The notes: a model not told the origin generated them from the letters alone. Positions 33,831 through 43,170 are shown, numbered from the stretch's first letter. The stretch: 43,538 bases of DNA from an uncultured Lachnospiraceae bacterium (GCA_947179245.1 CAMXBD010000008.1:1-43538); one strand, 5' to 3'. Numbers and translations: made by a program.

Positions 33831-34310
33831 ATGGAAATCGAATTTGATGTAAAAATAACTCCTAATATTTTATATGATTATATGATGCACCACACATACA
33901 GCAGTTTGGCGGGAATTATGGGCTCCATCGTGGGGGCGTTGATGCTGGTGCTTTTTGCATCTAATAGGCAGCCGATTTGTCTGATTATCGGGGTGGTCAT
34001 ATTACTGTATCTGCCGTGGACGCTTTTCTTAAAATCCAGACAGCAGGCGCTCAATACGCCGGCATTCAAGAAGCCGCTGCACTATCGTCTGTCTGATGAA
34101 GGCATCGAGGTGTCTCAGGATGATACCGTGGAACAGATGGGATGGGATGGCATGGTTAAGGCAATCTCTACTTTGAACAGTGTTGTGGTGTATACGACGC
34201 GTACCAGCGCCTGTATTTTTCCAAAGAAGGATTTGGGCGAGGGTAAGTACAAGGTGATTGAGATTATTTCTACCCATATGCCGCCGAATAAGGTTAAGAT
34301 CAGAGGTTAG
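33831..34310 (+). CDS. YcxB-like membrane protein
   Basis: A 159-residue protein with an N-terminal strand segment (EIEFDVKITPNILYDYMM), two membrane helices (about residues 25-45 and 46-66), and a C-terminal beta-rich YcxB-type domain (HYRLSDEGIEVSQDDTVEQM followed by GWDGMVKAI and SACIFPKKDLGE). YcxB-like proteins are found widely in Firmicutes; their role is not known. GGAGG lies before the ATG. It precedes tsaE by four bases and so may be in the same operon, but the function need not be related. Confidence 0.8.
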   Translation: MEIEFDVKITPNILYDYMMHHTYSSLAGIMGSIVGALMLVLFASNRQPICLIIGVVILLYLPWTLFLKSRQQALNTPAFKKPLHYRLSDEGIEVSQDDTVEQMGWDGMVKAISTLNSVVVYTTRTSACIFPKKDLGEGKYKVIEIISTHMPPNKVKIRG

Positions 34311-34314
34311 GAAA

Positions 34315-34749
34315 ATGAAAATCATAGAGACATATAGCGCGGAAGAGACTTTTGCGCTTGGCAGACAGATTGGGCAGCAGGCACAGGCAGGGGAAGTCTA
34401 CACGCTGACCGGCGATCTGGGTGTGGGCAAGACCGTCTTGACGCAGGGCGTGGCAGCCGGGCTTGACATAGAAGAACCGATAAACAGTCCAACTTTTACG
34501 ATTGTACAGATATATGAGGAGGGCAGGGTGCCTTTCTATCACTTTGACGTATATCGAATCGGCGACGTGGAAGAGATGGAGGAGATTGGTTACGAAGATT
34601 ATTTTTATGGCGAAGGCATCTGTCTGATCGAGTGGGCGAATCTGATCGAAGAGATTCTTCCGCCCATATACCGGCAGATCACGATCGAGAAAGATTTGGA
34701 AAAGGGATTCGATTATCGTCGGATTACAATAGAAGAACAGCGGAAATGA
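34315..34749 (+). CDS. tsaE: tRNA t6A-modification ATPase TsaE
   Basis: A 144-residue P-loop ATPase, full length for TsaE. Walker A is GDLGVGKT (about residues 33-40); INSPTFTIVQIYEEG, FYHFDVYRI and LIEWANLIEEILP follow in the usual order. TsaE works with TsaB and TsaD to place threonylcarbamoyl on A37 of tRNAs that read ANN codons. The next gene encodes TsaB, and tsaD is about 3.5 kb downstream. ATG 34315 is chosen from the TsaE alignment start (MKIIETYSAEET) and nearby AGAGG. Confidence 0.95.
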   Translation: MKIIETYSAEETFALGRQIGQQAQAGEVYTLTGDLGVGKTVLTQGVAAGLDIEEPINSPTFTIVQIYEEGRVPFYHFDVYRIGDVEEMEEIGYEDYFYGEGICLIEWANLIEEILPPIYRQITIEKDLEKGFDYRRITIEEQRK

Positions 34750-34775
34750 AGTAAAGATTAAGGCAGGATATTGCA

Positions 34776-35969
34776 ATGAAAATACTGGCATTGGACAGTT
34801 CAGGGCTGGTGGCATCGGTTGCGCTGGCGGAAGATGATAATTTAATTGCAGAGTATACCATACAATATAAAAAGACGCATTCGCAGACTTTGCTGCCCAT
34901 GCTGGAAGAGATCAGGGATATGGTGGAACTGGACTTATCCACGGTGGACGCTATTGCGGTGGCGGCGGGACCGGGCTCATTTACCGGGCTCAGGATTGGA
35001 TCGGCTACGGCGAAGGGGCTTGCTTTTGCTATGGCTAAACCGATTGTTCCGGTGCCCACGCTGGAGGGGCTTGCCTATCAGATGTACGGGACGGATGCGG
35101 TAGTATGCCCGATTATGGATGCCAGAAGAAGTCAGGTCTATACCGGTATCTATGAATTTATTCCATCGGGCTGTGGGCTGGGAGCCGCGTCTGCGTCAGA
35201 GGGTTTACCTGCGGCAGGGGACAAATATGACATGCGCGTCATAAGGAAGCAATGCGCAGTCTTTTTCGACGAGATTGCGGAGGAATTAAACCGGCTTGGA
35301 AGAAAAGTAGTTTTTGTGGGAGACGGCATACCGGTATTTAAAGCACGGATGAAAGAGGTATTACATGTGCCCTTCTCGCTTGCACCTGCGCACAGAAACA
35401 GGCAGTCGGCTGCTTGTATCGCCGCGCTCGGAAGTGTATACTATGCACAGGGTAAGGCTGTGAGCGGTGATAAATTCGTGCCCGATTATTTGAGATTATC
35501 CCAAGCGGAGCGGGAGAGGGCGCAGGAATTACAGAAGATTACATATCGGAGAATGACATCTGAGGATGTTCCGTTTATCAGTAAACTGGAAGAGGAAACC
35601 TTTTCTATGCCGTGGTCGGCAAAAGATTTTCTGGAAATGATCAATAAGGAAGATGCCAGATATTATGTGGCTGAGCGTGACGGACAGCTTTTAGGGGGCT
35701 GTGGAGTCTTGATGGCAGCAGGAGAGGGTAATATCACTAATGTGGTGATCGCGCCGGAGGCGAGAAACCAAGGCGTAGGGACCGGAATGCTGCGGCATCT
35801 GCTGAAAGAAGGCGAGCGGGAGGGGCTGAAAGCGTTCACTCTGGAAGTCAGGGTAAGCAACGCGGCGGCGATCCATGTGTATGAAAAACTTGGATTTGTC
35901 TCGGAGGGAATCCGTCCGGGATTCTATGAAAAGCCGGTTGAGGATGCCATGATCTATTGGAAGAGATAG
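34776..35969 (+). CDS. tsaB: TsaB-RimI fusion
   Basis: A 397-residue protein of two domains. Residues 1-about 245 are TsaB (ILALDSSGLVASVAL, VAAGPGSFTGLRIGSATAKG, CPIMDARRSQVYTGIYEF), the partner of TsaD in t6A synthesis. Residues about 256-397 are the RimI acetyltransferase (YRRMTSEDVPFISKLEEETF, NVVIAPEARNQGVGTGML with the acetyl-CoA loop, VRVSNAAAIHVYEKLGF), which modifies the N-terminus of ribosomal protein S18 in E. coli. In many bacteria the two are adjacent genes, so the fusion is believable. It begins 26 bases after tsaE. Confidence 0.95.
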   Translation: MKILALDSSGLVASVALAEDDNLIAEYTIQYKKTHSQTLLPMLEEIRDMVELDLSTVDAIAVAAGPGSFTGLRIGSATAKGLAFAMAKPIVPVPTLEGLAYQMYGTDAVVCPIMDARRSQVYTGIYEFIPSGCGLGAASASEGLPAAGDKYDMRVIRKQCAVFFDEIAEELNRLGRKVVFVGDGIPVFKARMKEVLHVPFSLAPAHRNRQSAACIAALGSVYYAQGKAVSGDKFVPDYLRLSQAERERAQELQKITYRRMTSEDVPFISKLEEETFSMPWSAKDFLEMINKEDARYYVAERDGQLLGGCGVLMAAGEGNITNVVIAPEARNQGVGTGMLRHLLKEGEREGLKAFTLEVRVSNAAAIHVYEKLGFVSEGIRPGFYEKPVEDAMIYWKR

Positions 35970-36059
35970 GCAGTGCATGGAACAATTACCACTGTTGTTA
36001 CACATTTTGTTTGATAAAATGAGAGATGGCAGAATAAGTAACATTACGGGAGGATTGTT

Positions 36060-36308
36060 ATGCGCATTTATTCAGAACAAAAAGAAACAGAATTAGTTCA
36101 GGTAGTTTGCAATTGCTGTGGCAAAAATTTATTGGTTGAGAATGGATTTCTCAAAGAAGAATGCATTCATGTGGAACATGATTTTGGCTTTTTCGGAACA
36201 AAAGACGGATTAAGCCATAAGTTTGATCTTTGCGAGGAATGTTATCGGAAATTAACCGAAGGATTCCAGATTCCCGCGCAGGAGTGGGAGCGAAAAGAGC
36301 TTCTTTAG
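36060..36308 (+). CDS. Small zinc-ribbon-like protein
   Basis: An 82-residue protein with two Cys pairs, CNCCGKNLL (about 17-25) and CEECYRKL (about 58-65), expected to bind one zinc. The C-terminal WERKELL is basic-acidic. It lies between tsaB-rimI and rnz and has GGAGG before the ATG. I know of no assigned function. Short zinc-ribbon proteins like this occur in many Clostridia. Confidence 0.75.
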   Translation: MRIYSEQKETELVQVVCNCCGKNLLVENGFLKEECIHVEHDFGFFGTKDGLSHKFDLCEECYRKLTEGFQIPAQEWERKELL

Positions 36309-36336
36309 AATTCCAAGCTGCCCGGACAGAATGGGA

Positions 36337-37143
36337 GCACATATGTTAGATATCTGTTTATTGGGAACAGGAGGCATGATGCCGCTGCCTCACAGGTGGC
36401 TTACATCGTTGATGGCGCGGTATAATGGGACGAGCATACTGATTGACTGCGGGGAGGGAACACAGATCGCAATGAAGGAAAAGGGCTGGAGCCCGAAGCC
36501 TATCGACATCATCTGTTTTACCCACTATCATGCGGATCATATCAGCGGTTTGCCCGGTATGCTTTTGACTATGGGCAATGCGGAGCGGACAGAGCCGCTT
36601 TTGCTCATCGGTCCCAAAGGACTTACAAAAGTAGTGAACGCCCTGCGCGTGATTGCGCCGGAGCTTCCTTTTGAGATCAGATGCATGGAACTGACAGAGC
36701 CGGAACAGTCGGTTGCTTTCGACGGTTTTCGGATCGAGGCACATATGTTAGATATCTGTTTATTGGGAACAGGAGGCATGATGCCGCTGCCTCACAGGTG
36801 GCTTACATCGTTGATGGCGCGGTATAATGGGACGAGCATACTGATTGACTGCGGGGAGGGAACACAGATCGCAATGAAGGAAAAGGGCTGGAGCCCGAAG
36901 CCTATCGACATCATCTGTTTTACCCACTATCATGCGGATCATATCAGCGGTTTGCCCGGTATGCTTTTGACTATGGGCAATGCGGAGCGGACAGAGCCGC
37001 TTTTGCTCATCGGTCCCAAAGGACTTACAAAAGTAGTGAACGCCCTGCGCGTGATTGCGCCGGAGCTTCCTTTTGAGATCAGATGCATGGAACTGACAGA
37101 GCCGGAACAGTCGGTTGCTTTCGACGGTTTTCGGATCGAGGCA
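36337..37143 (+). repeat. Exact 402-bp tandem duplication within rnz
   Basis: Bases 36337-36741 and 36739-37143 read identically, with a period of 402 (134 codons) and a GCA shared at the junctions, so the reading frame is kept. The identity over about 405 bases shows that it is recent or an assembly artefact. Confidence 0.9.
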
Positions 37144-37653
37144 TATAGGGTTAATCACAATGTTGTCTGCTACGGATATAATATTGTAGTGGAGCGCATC
37201 GGTAAATTTGACGTAGCTAAAGCAGAAAAACTTAATATTCCGAGAAATTACTGGAATCGTCTGCAAAAAGGTGAGATAATAGAGACAGAAAATGGTAAAT
37301 TCACCCCGGATATGGTACTGGGTGAGCCGCGAAAAGGAATCAAGGTGACTTATTGTACGGATACCAGACCAACGGAAAGTATCGTGCGAAATGCTGTGGA
37401 TGCGGACCTTTTTATCTGTGAAGGCATGTACGGAGAGCCGGAGAAACTGCAGAAAGCCAGAGAATACAAACATATGACTTTCTATGAGGCGGCTGAAATT
37501 GCGAAGAGGGCCGGGGTGAAGGAGATGTGGCTGACACATTACAGCCCGTCATTGATCCGCCCGGAGGAATATATGGGGGCTGTGCGTAAGATATTCCCGG
37601 ATTCCATAGCGGCTAAAGATGGCAGAAGTGTAGACCTTCTGTTTACAGATTGA
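36343..37653 (+). CDS. rnz: Ribonuclease Z / MBL-fold hydrolase with duplicated N-terminal half
   Basis: The 436-residue reading frame contains an exact repeat of the first 134 residues. Removing one copy leaves about 302 residues, the usual length of RNase Z. Each copy has LDICLLGTGGMMPLPHRW and the metal motif THYHADHISGLPG (HxHxDH); the unique C-terminal part has YCTDTRPTES, DLFICEGMY and MTFYEAAEIAKRAGVKEMWL. RNase Z trims the 3' end of tRNA precursors that lack encoded CCA, which fits the CCA-less tRNA genes near 43.3 kb. GGGAG lies five bases before ATG 36343. The second copy keeps its own ATG (36745) with GAGG five bases upstream, so a normal protein could still be made. Whether the long form is active is unknown. 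Confidence 0.88.
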   Translation: MLDICLLGTGGMMPLPHRWLTSLMARYNGTSILIDCGEGTQIAMKEKGWSPKPIDIICFTHYHADHISGLPGMLLTMGNAERTEPLLLIGPKGLTKVVNALRVIAPELPFEIRCMELTEPEQSVAFDGFRIEAHMLDICLLGTGGMMPLPHRWLTSLMARYNGTSILIDCGEGTQIAMKEKGWSPKPIDIICFTHYHADHISGLPGMLLTMGNAERTEPLLLIGPKGLTKVVNALRVIAPELPFEIRCMELTEPEQSVAFDGFRIEAYRVNHNVVCYGYNIVVERIGKFDVAKAEKLNIPRNYWNRLQKGEIIETENGKFTPDMVLGEPRKGIKVTYCTDTRPTESIVRNAVDADLFICEGMYGEPEKLQKAREYKHMTFYEAAEIAKRAGVKEMWLTHYSPSLIRPEEYMGAVRKIFPDSIAAKDGRSVDLLFTD

Positions 37654-37664
37654 GAAAGGGGCAG

Positions 37665-38243
37665 ATGAATATGAAGAGTTCCGGTAAAATAGGTCTTATT
37701 GTGTTTGGTGTGATTCTTGTTGCAGTTGTTGCAGGATACGCTCTGCATTTGAATCACAAATCAAAGGTAGATGCGGAGAGGGCAGTGGAGTCAACGGCAG
37801 TGCAGAAAGTCCTGCAGAAAGACTTGGAGAGAAGCTATCCGCCTACGCCCAAGGAAGTAGTGAAGTATTATGCGGATATCACCAAATGTTTCTACAATGA
37901 AGAATACACAGAGGAAGAACTGGAACAGATGGCGGTAAAGATTCAAGGATTATACGACGCTGAACTGATTGCGAACAAGACACAGGAAGATTATCTGACA
38001 GATTTACGCAGCGAGATTGTCGATATGAAGAACAATGATTGGACGATATCGGGTTATGTGCTTTCTTCCAGTGTTGATGTGGAGGAATTTACGGAGAATG
38101 GTTATTCCTGCGCCAGATTATACTGCACATTTAGTGTAAAACAGTCAACCAACGGCACGGTTCGTACCATGGAACAGTTCGTATTGCGCAAAGATGATGA
38201 CGGACACTGGAAAATACTCGGATGGGAATTAGTGGAGGATTAA
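37665..38243 (+). CDS. Membrane-anchored protein of unknown function (DUF6715-like)
   Basis: About 192 residues with one N-terminal membrane helix (about residues 8-27) and an extracellular region. The later part has a repeated [20 protein letters not shown] type helix and a beta segment ([20 protein letters not shown], then [20 protein letters not shown]) that reminds one of a NTF2/SnoaL-like fold. The name is a recall-based guess. It lies between rnz and tsaD with two bases separating it from tsaD. The ATG at 37665 or that at 37671 may be used; AAAGGGG lies 3 or 9 bases upstream, respectively. Confidence 0.65.
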   Translation: MNMKSSGKIGLIVFGVILVAVVAGYALHLNHKSKVDAERAVESTAVQKVLQKDLERSYPPTPKEVVKYYADITKCFYNEEYTEEELEQMAVKIQGLYDAELIANKTQEDYLTDLRSEIVDMKNNDWTISGYVLSSSVDVEEFTENGYSCARLYCTFSVKQSTNGTVRTMEQFVLRKDDDGHWKILGWELVED

Positions 38244-38244
38244 G

Positions 38245-39291
38245 TTGGAGAGAGTGTGCGACAAAGAAGATATTGTAATACTTGCTATAGAGAGTTCCTG
38301 TGATGAGACTGCGGCGGCGGTTGTCCGAAACGGCAGAGAGGTTCTCTCTAATATCATATCTTCGCAGATAGATCTACATACTTTATACGGCGGTGTGGTT
38401 CCTGAGATTGCATCCCGCAAACATACTGAAAGAATCAATCAAGTGATTGGGGAAGCCTTGCAGGCGGCGGATATGACACTGCAGGAAATGGATGCCATTG
38501 CGGTAACTTACGGTCCCGGATTGGTGGGAGCGTTACTGGTGGGAGTATCTGCGGCCAAGGCGATCAGCTTTGCATCGGGGATTCCGCTGATCGGTGTTCA
38601 TCATATTGAGGGACACATCAGCGCTAATTATATAGAAAATCAGGAATTGGAGCCGCCGTTTGTCTGTCTGGTCGTGTCAGGCGGACATTCTCATTTGGTG
38701 CGGGTCGTGGATTACGGTGAGTATGAGATTTTAGGAAGGACAAGGGACGATGCCGCAGGAGAAGCTTTTGACAAAGTGGCGAGAGCGATCGGCTTAGGAT
38801 ATCCCGGAGGACCTAAGATTGATAAAGTAGCGAAAGAAGGCAATCCGGATGCCATCAAGTTTCCGCGTGCCAAAGTGGCGGATGCGGTTTATGATTTCAG
38901 CTTCAGCGGACTTAAGTCGGCGGTGCTAAATTATCTTAATTCCTGTGAGATGAAAGGAATTAAGATCTGTCAGGCGGATGTGGCAGCTTCCTTTCAGAAG
39001 GCGGTAGTGGATGTGCTGGTGGAACATTCCATGCAGGCAGTAGAGGAGTGCGGTATCAATAAGTTTGCGATTGCCGGTGGTGTGGCGTCCAATTCTGCGC
39101 TTAGGAAGGCACTGGAAGAAGAGTGCGCGCACAGGGGTATCACATTTTATCACCCCTCGCCCATCATGTGCACCGATAACGCGGCGATGATTGGGGCGGC
39201 GGCATACTATGAGTACCGCAAAGGAGTGCGGCATGGATATGATTTGAATGCAGTTCCGAATCTCAAATTAGGAGACAAAAAAGCAATGTAG
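38245..39291 (+). CDS. tsaD: tRNA threonylcarbamoyltransferase TsaD
   Basis: A 348-residue Kae1/Gcp protein. Family motifs are [14 protein letters not shown] (about 13-26), [12 protein letters not shown] (metal His), [14 protein letters not shown] (metal His pair), [41 protein letters not shown] and CTDNAAMIG. It adds threonylcarbamoyl to A37 of tRNA together with TsaB and TsaE, both encoded upstream in the window. It starts with TTG two bases after the previous stop. The usual length of the family is about 340. Confidence 0.96.
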   Translation: MERVCDKEDIVILAIESSCDETAAAVVRNGREVLSNIISSQIDLHTLYGGVVPEIASRKHTERINQVIGEALQAADMTLQEMDAIAVTYGPGLVGALLVGVSAAKAISFASGIPLIGVHHIEGHISANYIENQELEPPFVCLVVSGGHSHLVRVVDYGEYEILGRTRDDAAGEAFDKVARAIGLGYPGGPKIDKVAKEGNPDAIKFPRAKVADAVYDFSFSGLKSAVLNYLNSCEMKGIKICQADVAASFQKAVVDVLVEHSMQAVEECGINKFAIAGGVASNSALRKALEEECAHRGITFYHPSPIMCTDNAAMIGAAAYYEYRKGVRHGYDLNAVPNLKLGDKKAM

Positions 39292-39304
39292 GAGACGGAA
39301 GGCT

Positions 39305-40060
39305 ATGCAGAAAAAAAGATGTACCGCTATTGTGCTGGCGGCGGGAAGCGGCAGCCGCATGAAAAGCAATGTGGCAAAACAATATATGCTCTTGCGGGGC
39401 AAACCTCTTATATGGTATGCACTGCATGCGATTGAAGAATCTTCTGTTATTGATGACTGCATTCTTGTCACCGGAGCAGAAGATATTTCTTATGTGCAAG
39501 ATGAGATTGTTGCACGTTTTGGATTTCATAAGGTGGAAACGGTGGTTGCCGGCGGCAGGGAGAGGTATGATTCAGTGTATAGCGCGCTCCGGGTGATTGC
39601 TGATGGAAAGATGGCGGTGCCGAATGAGGATGGATATATATTTATTCATGACGGTGCACGCCCTTTTCTCACGGAAGAAATATTACAGCGAAGCTATGAA
39701 GAAGTGATGAATACGGGAGCTTGTGTAGTGGGGATGCCTGTGAAGGATACGATCAAGATAGCAGATCAGGCAGGTTATGCCGAACAGACTCCGGATAGAA
39801 GCTGCGTCTGGCAGATTCAAACACCACAGGTATTTGAGGCTTCGCTTATCATAGAGGCTTACACAGATCTTATGAGGCATAAGGATGAATTGACGGGTAA
39901 AGGGATTAAGATTACGGATGATGCCATGGTGGTGGAGAATTTTACCGGACATAAGGTTAAACTGGTGAAAGGGTCTTATGAGAATATCAAGATCACCACA
40001 CCGGAAGATCTGATGATTGCCGAGGCATTTATGGGCTGTGGCAAAGACCTTTTGAAGTGA
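39305..40060 (+). CDS. ispD: 2-C-methyl-D-erythritol 4-phosphate cytidylyltransferase IspD
   Basis: A 251-residue enzyme of the MEP isoprenoid pathway. IVLAAGSGSRMKSNVAKQYM (CTP site), VVAGGRERYDSVYSAL, FIHDGARPFL, TPQVFEASLIIEAY and TPEDLMIAEAF match IspD closely. It is 13 bases downstream of tsaD and shares the operon. Isoprenoids include undecaprenyl phosphate, the carrier used by the polysaccharide locus, although no direct link is needed. The paralogue at 25619 is more diverged. Confidence 0.92.
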   Translation: MQKKRCTAIVLAAGSGSRMKSNVAKQYMLLRGKPLIWYALHAIEESSVIDDCILVTGAEDISYVQDEIVARFGFHKVETVVAGGRERYDSVYSALRVIADGKMAVPNEDGYIFIHDGARPFLTEEILQRSYEEVMNTGACVVGMPVKDTIKIADQAGYAEQTPDRSCVWQIQTPQVFEASLIIEAYTDLMRHKDELTGKGIKITDDAMVVENFTGHKVKLVKGSYENIKITTPEDLMIAEAFMGCGKDLLK

Positions 40061-40104
40061 CATGCTTTAAGTGAAATTAAAATTTTATATTTTGTATTTA
40101 GGTT

Positions 40105-40192
40105 CTGCAACTTTTGTGCTTTTCGACGGGTATTTATTATGGATGGCTTATGAGTTTACTTGTCGGTAAGTAAGGCTGCAGAATTTTTTTGT
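40105..40192 (+). terminator. Long stem-loop with T-run after ispD
   Basis: TTCTGCA (40105-40111) and TGCAGAA (40179-40185) can pair across about 67 bases, with an inner 6-bp hairpin TTACTT/AAGTAA just before the second arm. Seven T follow. A terminator of the upstream operon or a leader of the lipoprotein gene are both possible. Confidence 0.45.
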
Positions 40193-40214
40193 ATAGGAAA
40201 ATGAGGAAAAGGAG

Positions 40215-42041
40215 ATGGAGATGAGAAGGACAGGAAAAGGAAGAAAGCTTGCTATATGGGTTATTGTTTTGGCGATGGCTGGCATATTGACCGGATGTGG
40301 GGGAAAGACCACATACGAAGGCGGCAATATTCGTGTGTCATATGATGCGGACAAGTGGGAACTTACCTATTGTGACACGGAGGAGTATCCTATATTTGAA
40401 TTGACTGCGGAGGAAAGTGAAGTTGTATTCATCGCATTGGAGAATGACGGAAGCATTATAGATAGTTTTCATGATTCCATGACCGGAATGTATGGGATGG
40501 AATTGGATGTTGAAGCTGTGGAGACCGTAGATCAATGGGATGAGAAGTCAGTCAGGTATTATACAGACTTCCTTTCAGAGCAGGACGGAGATGACCAGTG
40601 TTACATTATCAGCTATGGAAAAGTACAGGATGACTGGCTTCTGATTGCACATGCGCAGTTTCCGGCGGATGATTCAGGGGAGCAGAATGAGACGGAAAAG
40701 CAGGAGGTTCTGCAGATCCTTGATTCTTTGGGGTGTTCTTCAGAGGCGGAGATAACAGGTGATGTGGAGGAGGACGAAGTACTCCAATATCTGGCAGAGC
40801 TTGTTATCAGCTTGAAAAGGTACGAAGCAGATTTAGCTGTGCAGGATACAGATCAAGAGACACAGGGAGAAACACCGGCAGCCGGAGAGGAAGATATCGG
40901 AACATCAAATAATGATAACGGCAGAAAAATCACCGATGAAGAGGCGGCTGACCTGAAGTATATGGAGAAAGTTAAGATCGAAGACTATTTTGGCGATATG
41001 TCAGAATACGAAATATATGCTCCAATCGGCAGTGAGAATGATGATGGATTTCTAGGCTACTATGATCATGGTCTTTCATTTTCGGCAGCGGTATATAACG
41101 ACGGTTCCAATGCCTTTTTATATCAAGGGCTGGATATTTCGGTGGCATTACAGAAAGAGGATTGGGAGAACGACCCCAGATTCTCCGACATACAGATTGG
41201 TGAGATGATGGCAAACGGCGACGACAGATATGTGTTTGCCTCGGCATGGGGCGAAGATTATAACGGCTCATCTTACGAGCAGAATGTGGTTTTCTATATG
41301 AATGTACAGGGCAATGGCGTCGGTATCCAATGGAATCTGGAGATTACAGAATTAAGTATAGATTCAGAGACATACGCGATTGTCGATGAGATTGCAAAAT
41401 GTTACGGAGTCAATCTTGACAGTCTGGCAGTAAGCGGAGAGTGGGCCAAAGAAGATGCGCAGTGGGAGATGGAAAGACAGGATGTGTATGAACCGCAGGA
41501 AGGGCAGCCGGAGCTTGCCGGAATAGATGGATATCAATATTTAGGCACAACGACATTGTCTTTAAATGACGGGAAAATCAACTGTCCGGTCATGCTGCCT
41601 ATGGGATGGAATACCAATGTAAAGGAAGAGAGCGCATCATCCGGTATGCATGGTGTCAGGGTGTACGTCCATGGTTATCAGACGATTTCTAAGAACTATA
41701 TGGCTGAGGTAGAAGACGATGCTGACAGGGATTACCGTTATGCCAGTGAACCGGATGAGGGCAATCAGAATGTCAGAAGAAGCGAAGTTATGGCAATGTC
41801 AGGTTTTGATCAGGCAGTTTATTATATTGTTGAGTACGATGAACCGGATTATAACGGTGAAGGCTATCATAAGCGTGCCGAAGCAGAGTGTTATATCAGG
41901 CTGGAAGAAAAATATCTTCTCAACTGTTCTATCACGCTTGACAGTGGGGAGTATGACAATGCTACCAATATTTTATTGAAGGAACTGGAAACGGCTTACG
42001 GAGTAGATTTATCGAGGTATTATTATGAAAAAGAAGATTAA
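40215..42041 (+). CDS. Large lipoprotein of unknown function
   Basis: A 608-residue protein with a lipoprotein signal peptide (ILTGC, Cys about residue 28), so it should be on the outer face of the membrane. Residues about 30-190 form a beta-rich domain (NIRVSYDADKWELTYCDTEE). A Gln/Thr/Asp/Glu linker (about 210-240) follows, and later segments (about 255-395 and 430-608) each look like compact beta domains. I do not recognise the families. The last 17 bases overlap the next lipoprotein gene, so the two should be made together. The start has AAAAGGAGATGGAG upstream; a start at the second ATG is possible. Confidence 0.75.
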   Translation: MEMRRTGKGRKLAIWVIVLAMAGILTGCGGKTTYEGGNIRVSYDADKWELTYCDTEEYPIFELTAEESEVVFIALENDGSIIDSFHDSMTGMYGMELDVEAVETVDQWDEKSVRYYTDFLSEQDGDDQCYIISYGKVQDDWLLIAHAQFPADDSGEQNETEKQEVLQILDSLGCSSEAEITGDVEEDEVLQYLAELVISLKRYEADLAVQDTDQETQGETPAAGEEDIGTSNNDNGRKITDEEAADLKYMEKVKIEDYFGDMSEYEIYAPIGSENDDGFLGYYDHGLSFSAAVYNDGSNAFLYQGLDISVALQKEDWENDPRFSDIQIGEMMANGDDRYVFASAWGEDYNGSSYEQNVVFYMNVQGNGVGIQWNLEITELSIDSETYAIVDEIAKCYGVNLDSLAVSGEWAKEDAQWEMERQDVYEPQEGQPELAGIDGYQYLGTTTLSLNDGKINCPVMLPMGWNTNVKEESASSGMHGVRVYVHGYQTISKNYMAEVEDDADRDYRYASEPDEGNQNVRRSEVMAMSGFDQAVYYIVEYDEPDYNGEGYHKRAEAECYIRLEEKYLLNCSITLDSGEYDNATNILLKELETAYGVDLSRYYYEKED

Positions 42042-43035
42042 AAGAATGATTTGGTTACTGTTTGTTGGCATGCTGGCTGTTGGTATGCTGACCGGATGCG
42101 GTAGTACAGGAAATGAAGACGGGCTTGATGAAAATGTTGCGGAAGAGACGACAGAAGCTTTGGAAGAGACAGCAGAAGAGGATGAACAGACGGAAAATGA
42201 AAGTAATAGCAGCAAAGATCTGGGTGATAGAGAGCGGAAAAGTCAGGATGAATTACCAAAGGCGGAAGAGGACATGGAGGCTGGCGTGTCTGACAAACCG
42301 ATTACAATGGCTGATCTGTTAAATGAAAGCGGCATCATACAAAGCAGGGAAGACGTTTCGCTTCTGCCGGAGTCAGTATTGTGGTTTAACGCAACCTATG
42401 CAACGCTGACTTACAGTAACGGGTGTGACTGGCGTATAGTAGGAGGAATGGAACCTACAGAAGAAAATGCAGACCTGACCAAAGCGCTATTATTTTCGGG
42501 CTGGAGTGTATTGACCAGAGAGGATGCGCTTGATACGGCAGAGCGTTTGATAGAGGAAGGCCATAGAGGCAAATGTCAGAATTGTATGGATGAACTGGAA
42601 GAGTGGGGATTTTTAGAACTGAGCGAAGAAGAATTTATGGAAAAAATTATGGAGATGGATCCGGAAGAGAATCTGGGACGCTATGTAATTACCTATTATA
42701 TGCATTTGAATGGGATAGAACCGGAATATATTGCCGCTTTTGATCTGTGCAGGGTAAATGAGCTATATGGTTATTATTATGTCTGCGGATTTATGGATTA
42801 CGAAGAAGCGATGGATGCTTCTTTGGATAATTCACTTGCTTTGCAAAAGATGTATGGTTCGTGGGAAGAAATGATGGATGCGTATCTGCTGGGCTATCAG
42901 TTTTGGCGGGGCGACCTCATGATCAGTGATGACTCTCCGACAAGAGAACGATATCATTATTATGAGATGCTGAGTGGTTTGCAGGATAATCCTTATGACA
43001 TCGACTGGAATACAGAATTAAAGAAGAGCTGGTAA
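42025..43035 (+). CDS. Lipoprotein with DUF1266-like domain
   Basis: A 336-residue protein with a lipobox MLTGC (Cys near residue 25), a Glu/Thr/Asp-rich linker (about 30-95), then a helical domain from about 135 to 325 (GGMEPTEENADLTKALLFSG, WSVLTREDAL, FDLCRVNELYGYYYVCGFMD, YLLGYQFWRGD) resembling DUF1266. In other bacteria DUF1266 proteins are usually cytoplasmic or inner-membrane associated, so an outer-face lipoprotein is notable. It overlaps the preceding lipoprotein gene by 17 bases. Function unknown. Confidence 0.75.
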   Translation: MKKKIKRMIWLLFVGMLAVGMLTGCGSTGNEDGLDENVAEETTEALEETAEEDEQTENESNSSKDLGDRERKSQDELPKAEEDMEAGVSDKPITMADLLNESGIIQSREDVSLLPESVLWFNATYATLTYSNGCDWRIVGGMEPTEENADLTKALLFSGWSVLTREDALDTAERLIEEGHRGKCQNCMDELEEWGFLELSEEEFMEKIMEMDPEENLGRYVITYYMHLNGIEPEYIAAFDLCRVNELYGYYYVCGFMDYEEAMDASLDNSLALQKMYGSWEEMMDAYLLGYQFWRGDLMISDDSPTRERYHYYEMLSGLQDNPYDIDWNTELKKSW

Positions 43036-43141
43036 CATTTTAGATAGCGGGATTCGCAATGTAAAAAGCCCCGTGAAACGGGCGCTAAAGGAGATAGAAA
43101 AAATTATTGCAAAAAAAATTATCACATAAATAAAAAAAGGG

Positions 43142-43170
43142 TTGACACCGAAATTCATTTTTGCTAGAAT
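43142..43170 (+). promoter_or_regulatory. Promoter of the tRNA-Ser genes
   Basis: TTGACA (43142-43147) and TAGAAT (43165-43170) are 17 bases apart, ending 40 bases before the first tRNA. It is the strongest promoter-like match in the window. Confidence 0.8.

Noticed and set aside
36358-37539. Long minus-strand open frames opposite rnz, themselves duplicated
   Set aside because: They are shadows of the duplicated rnz gene and lack ribosome binding sites and family features.
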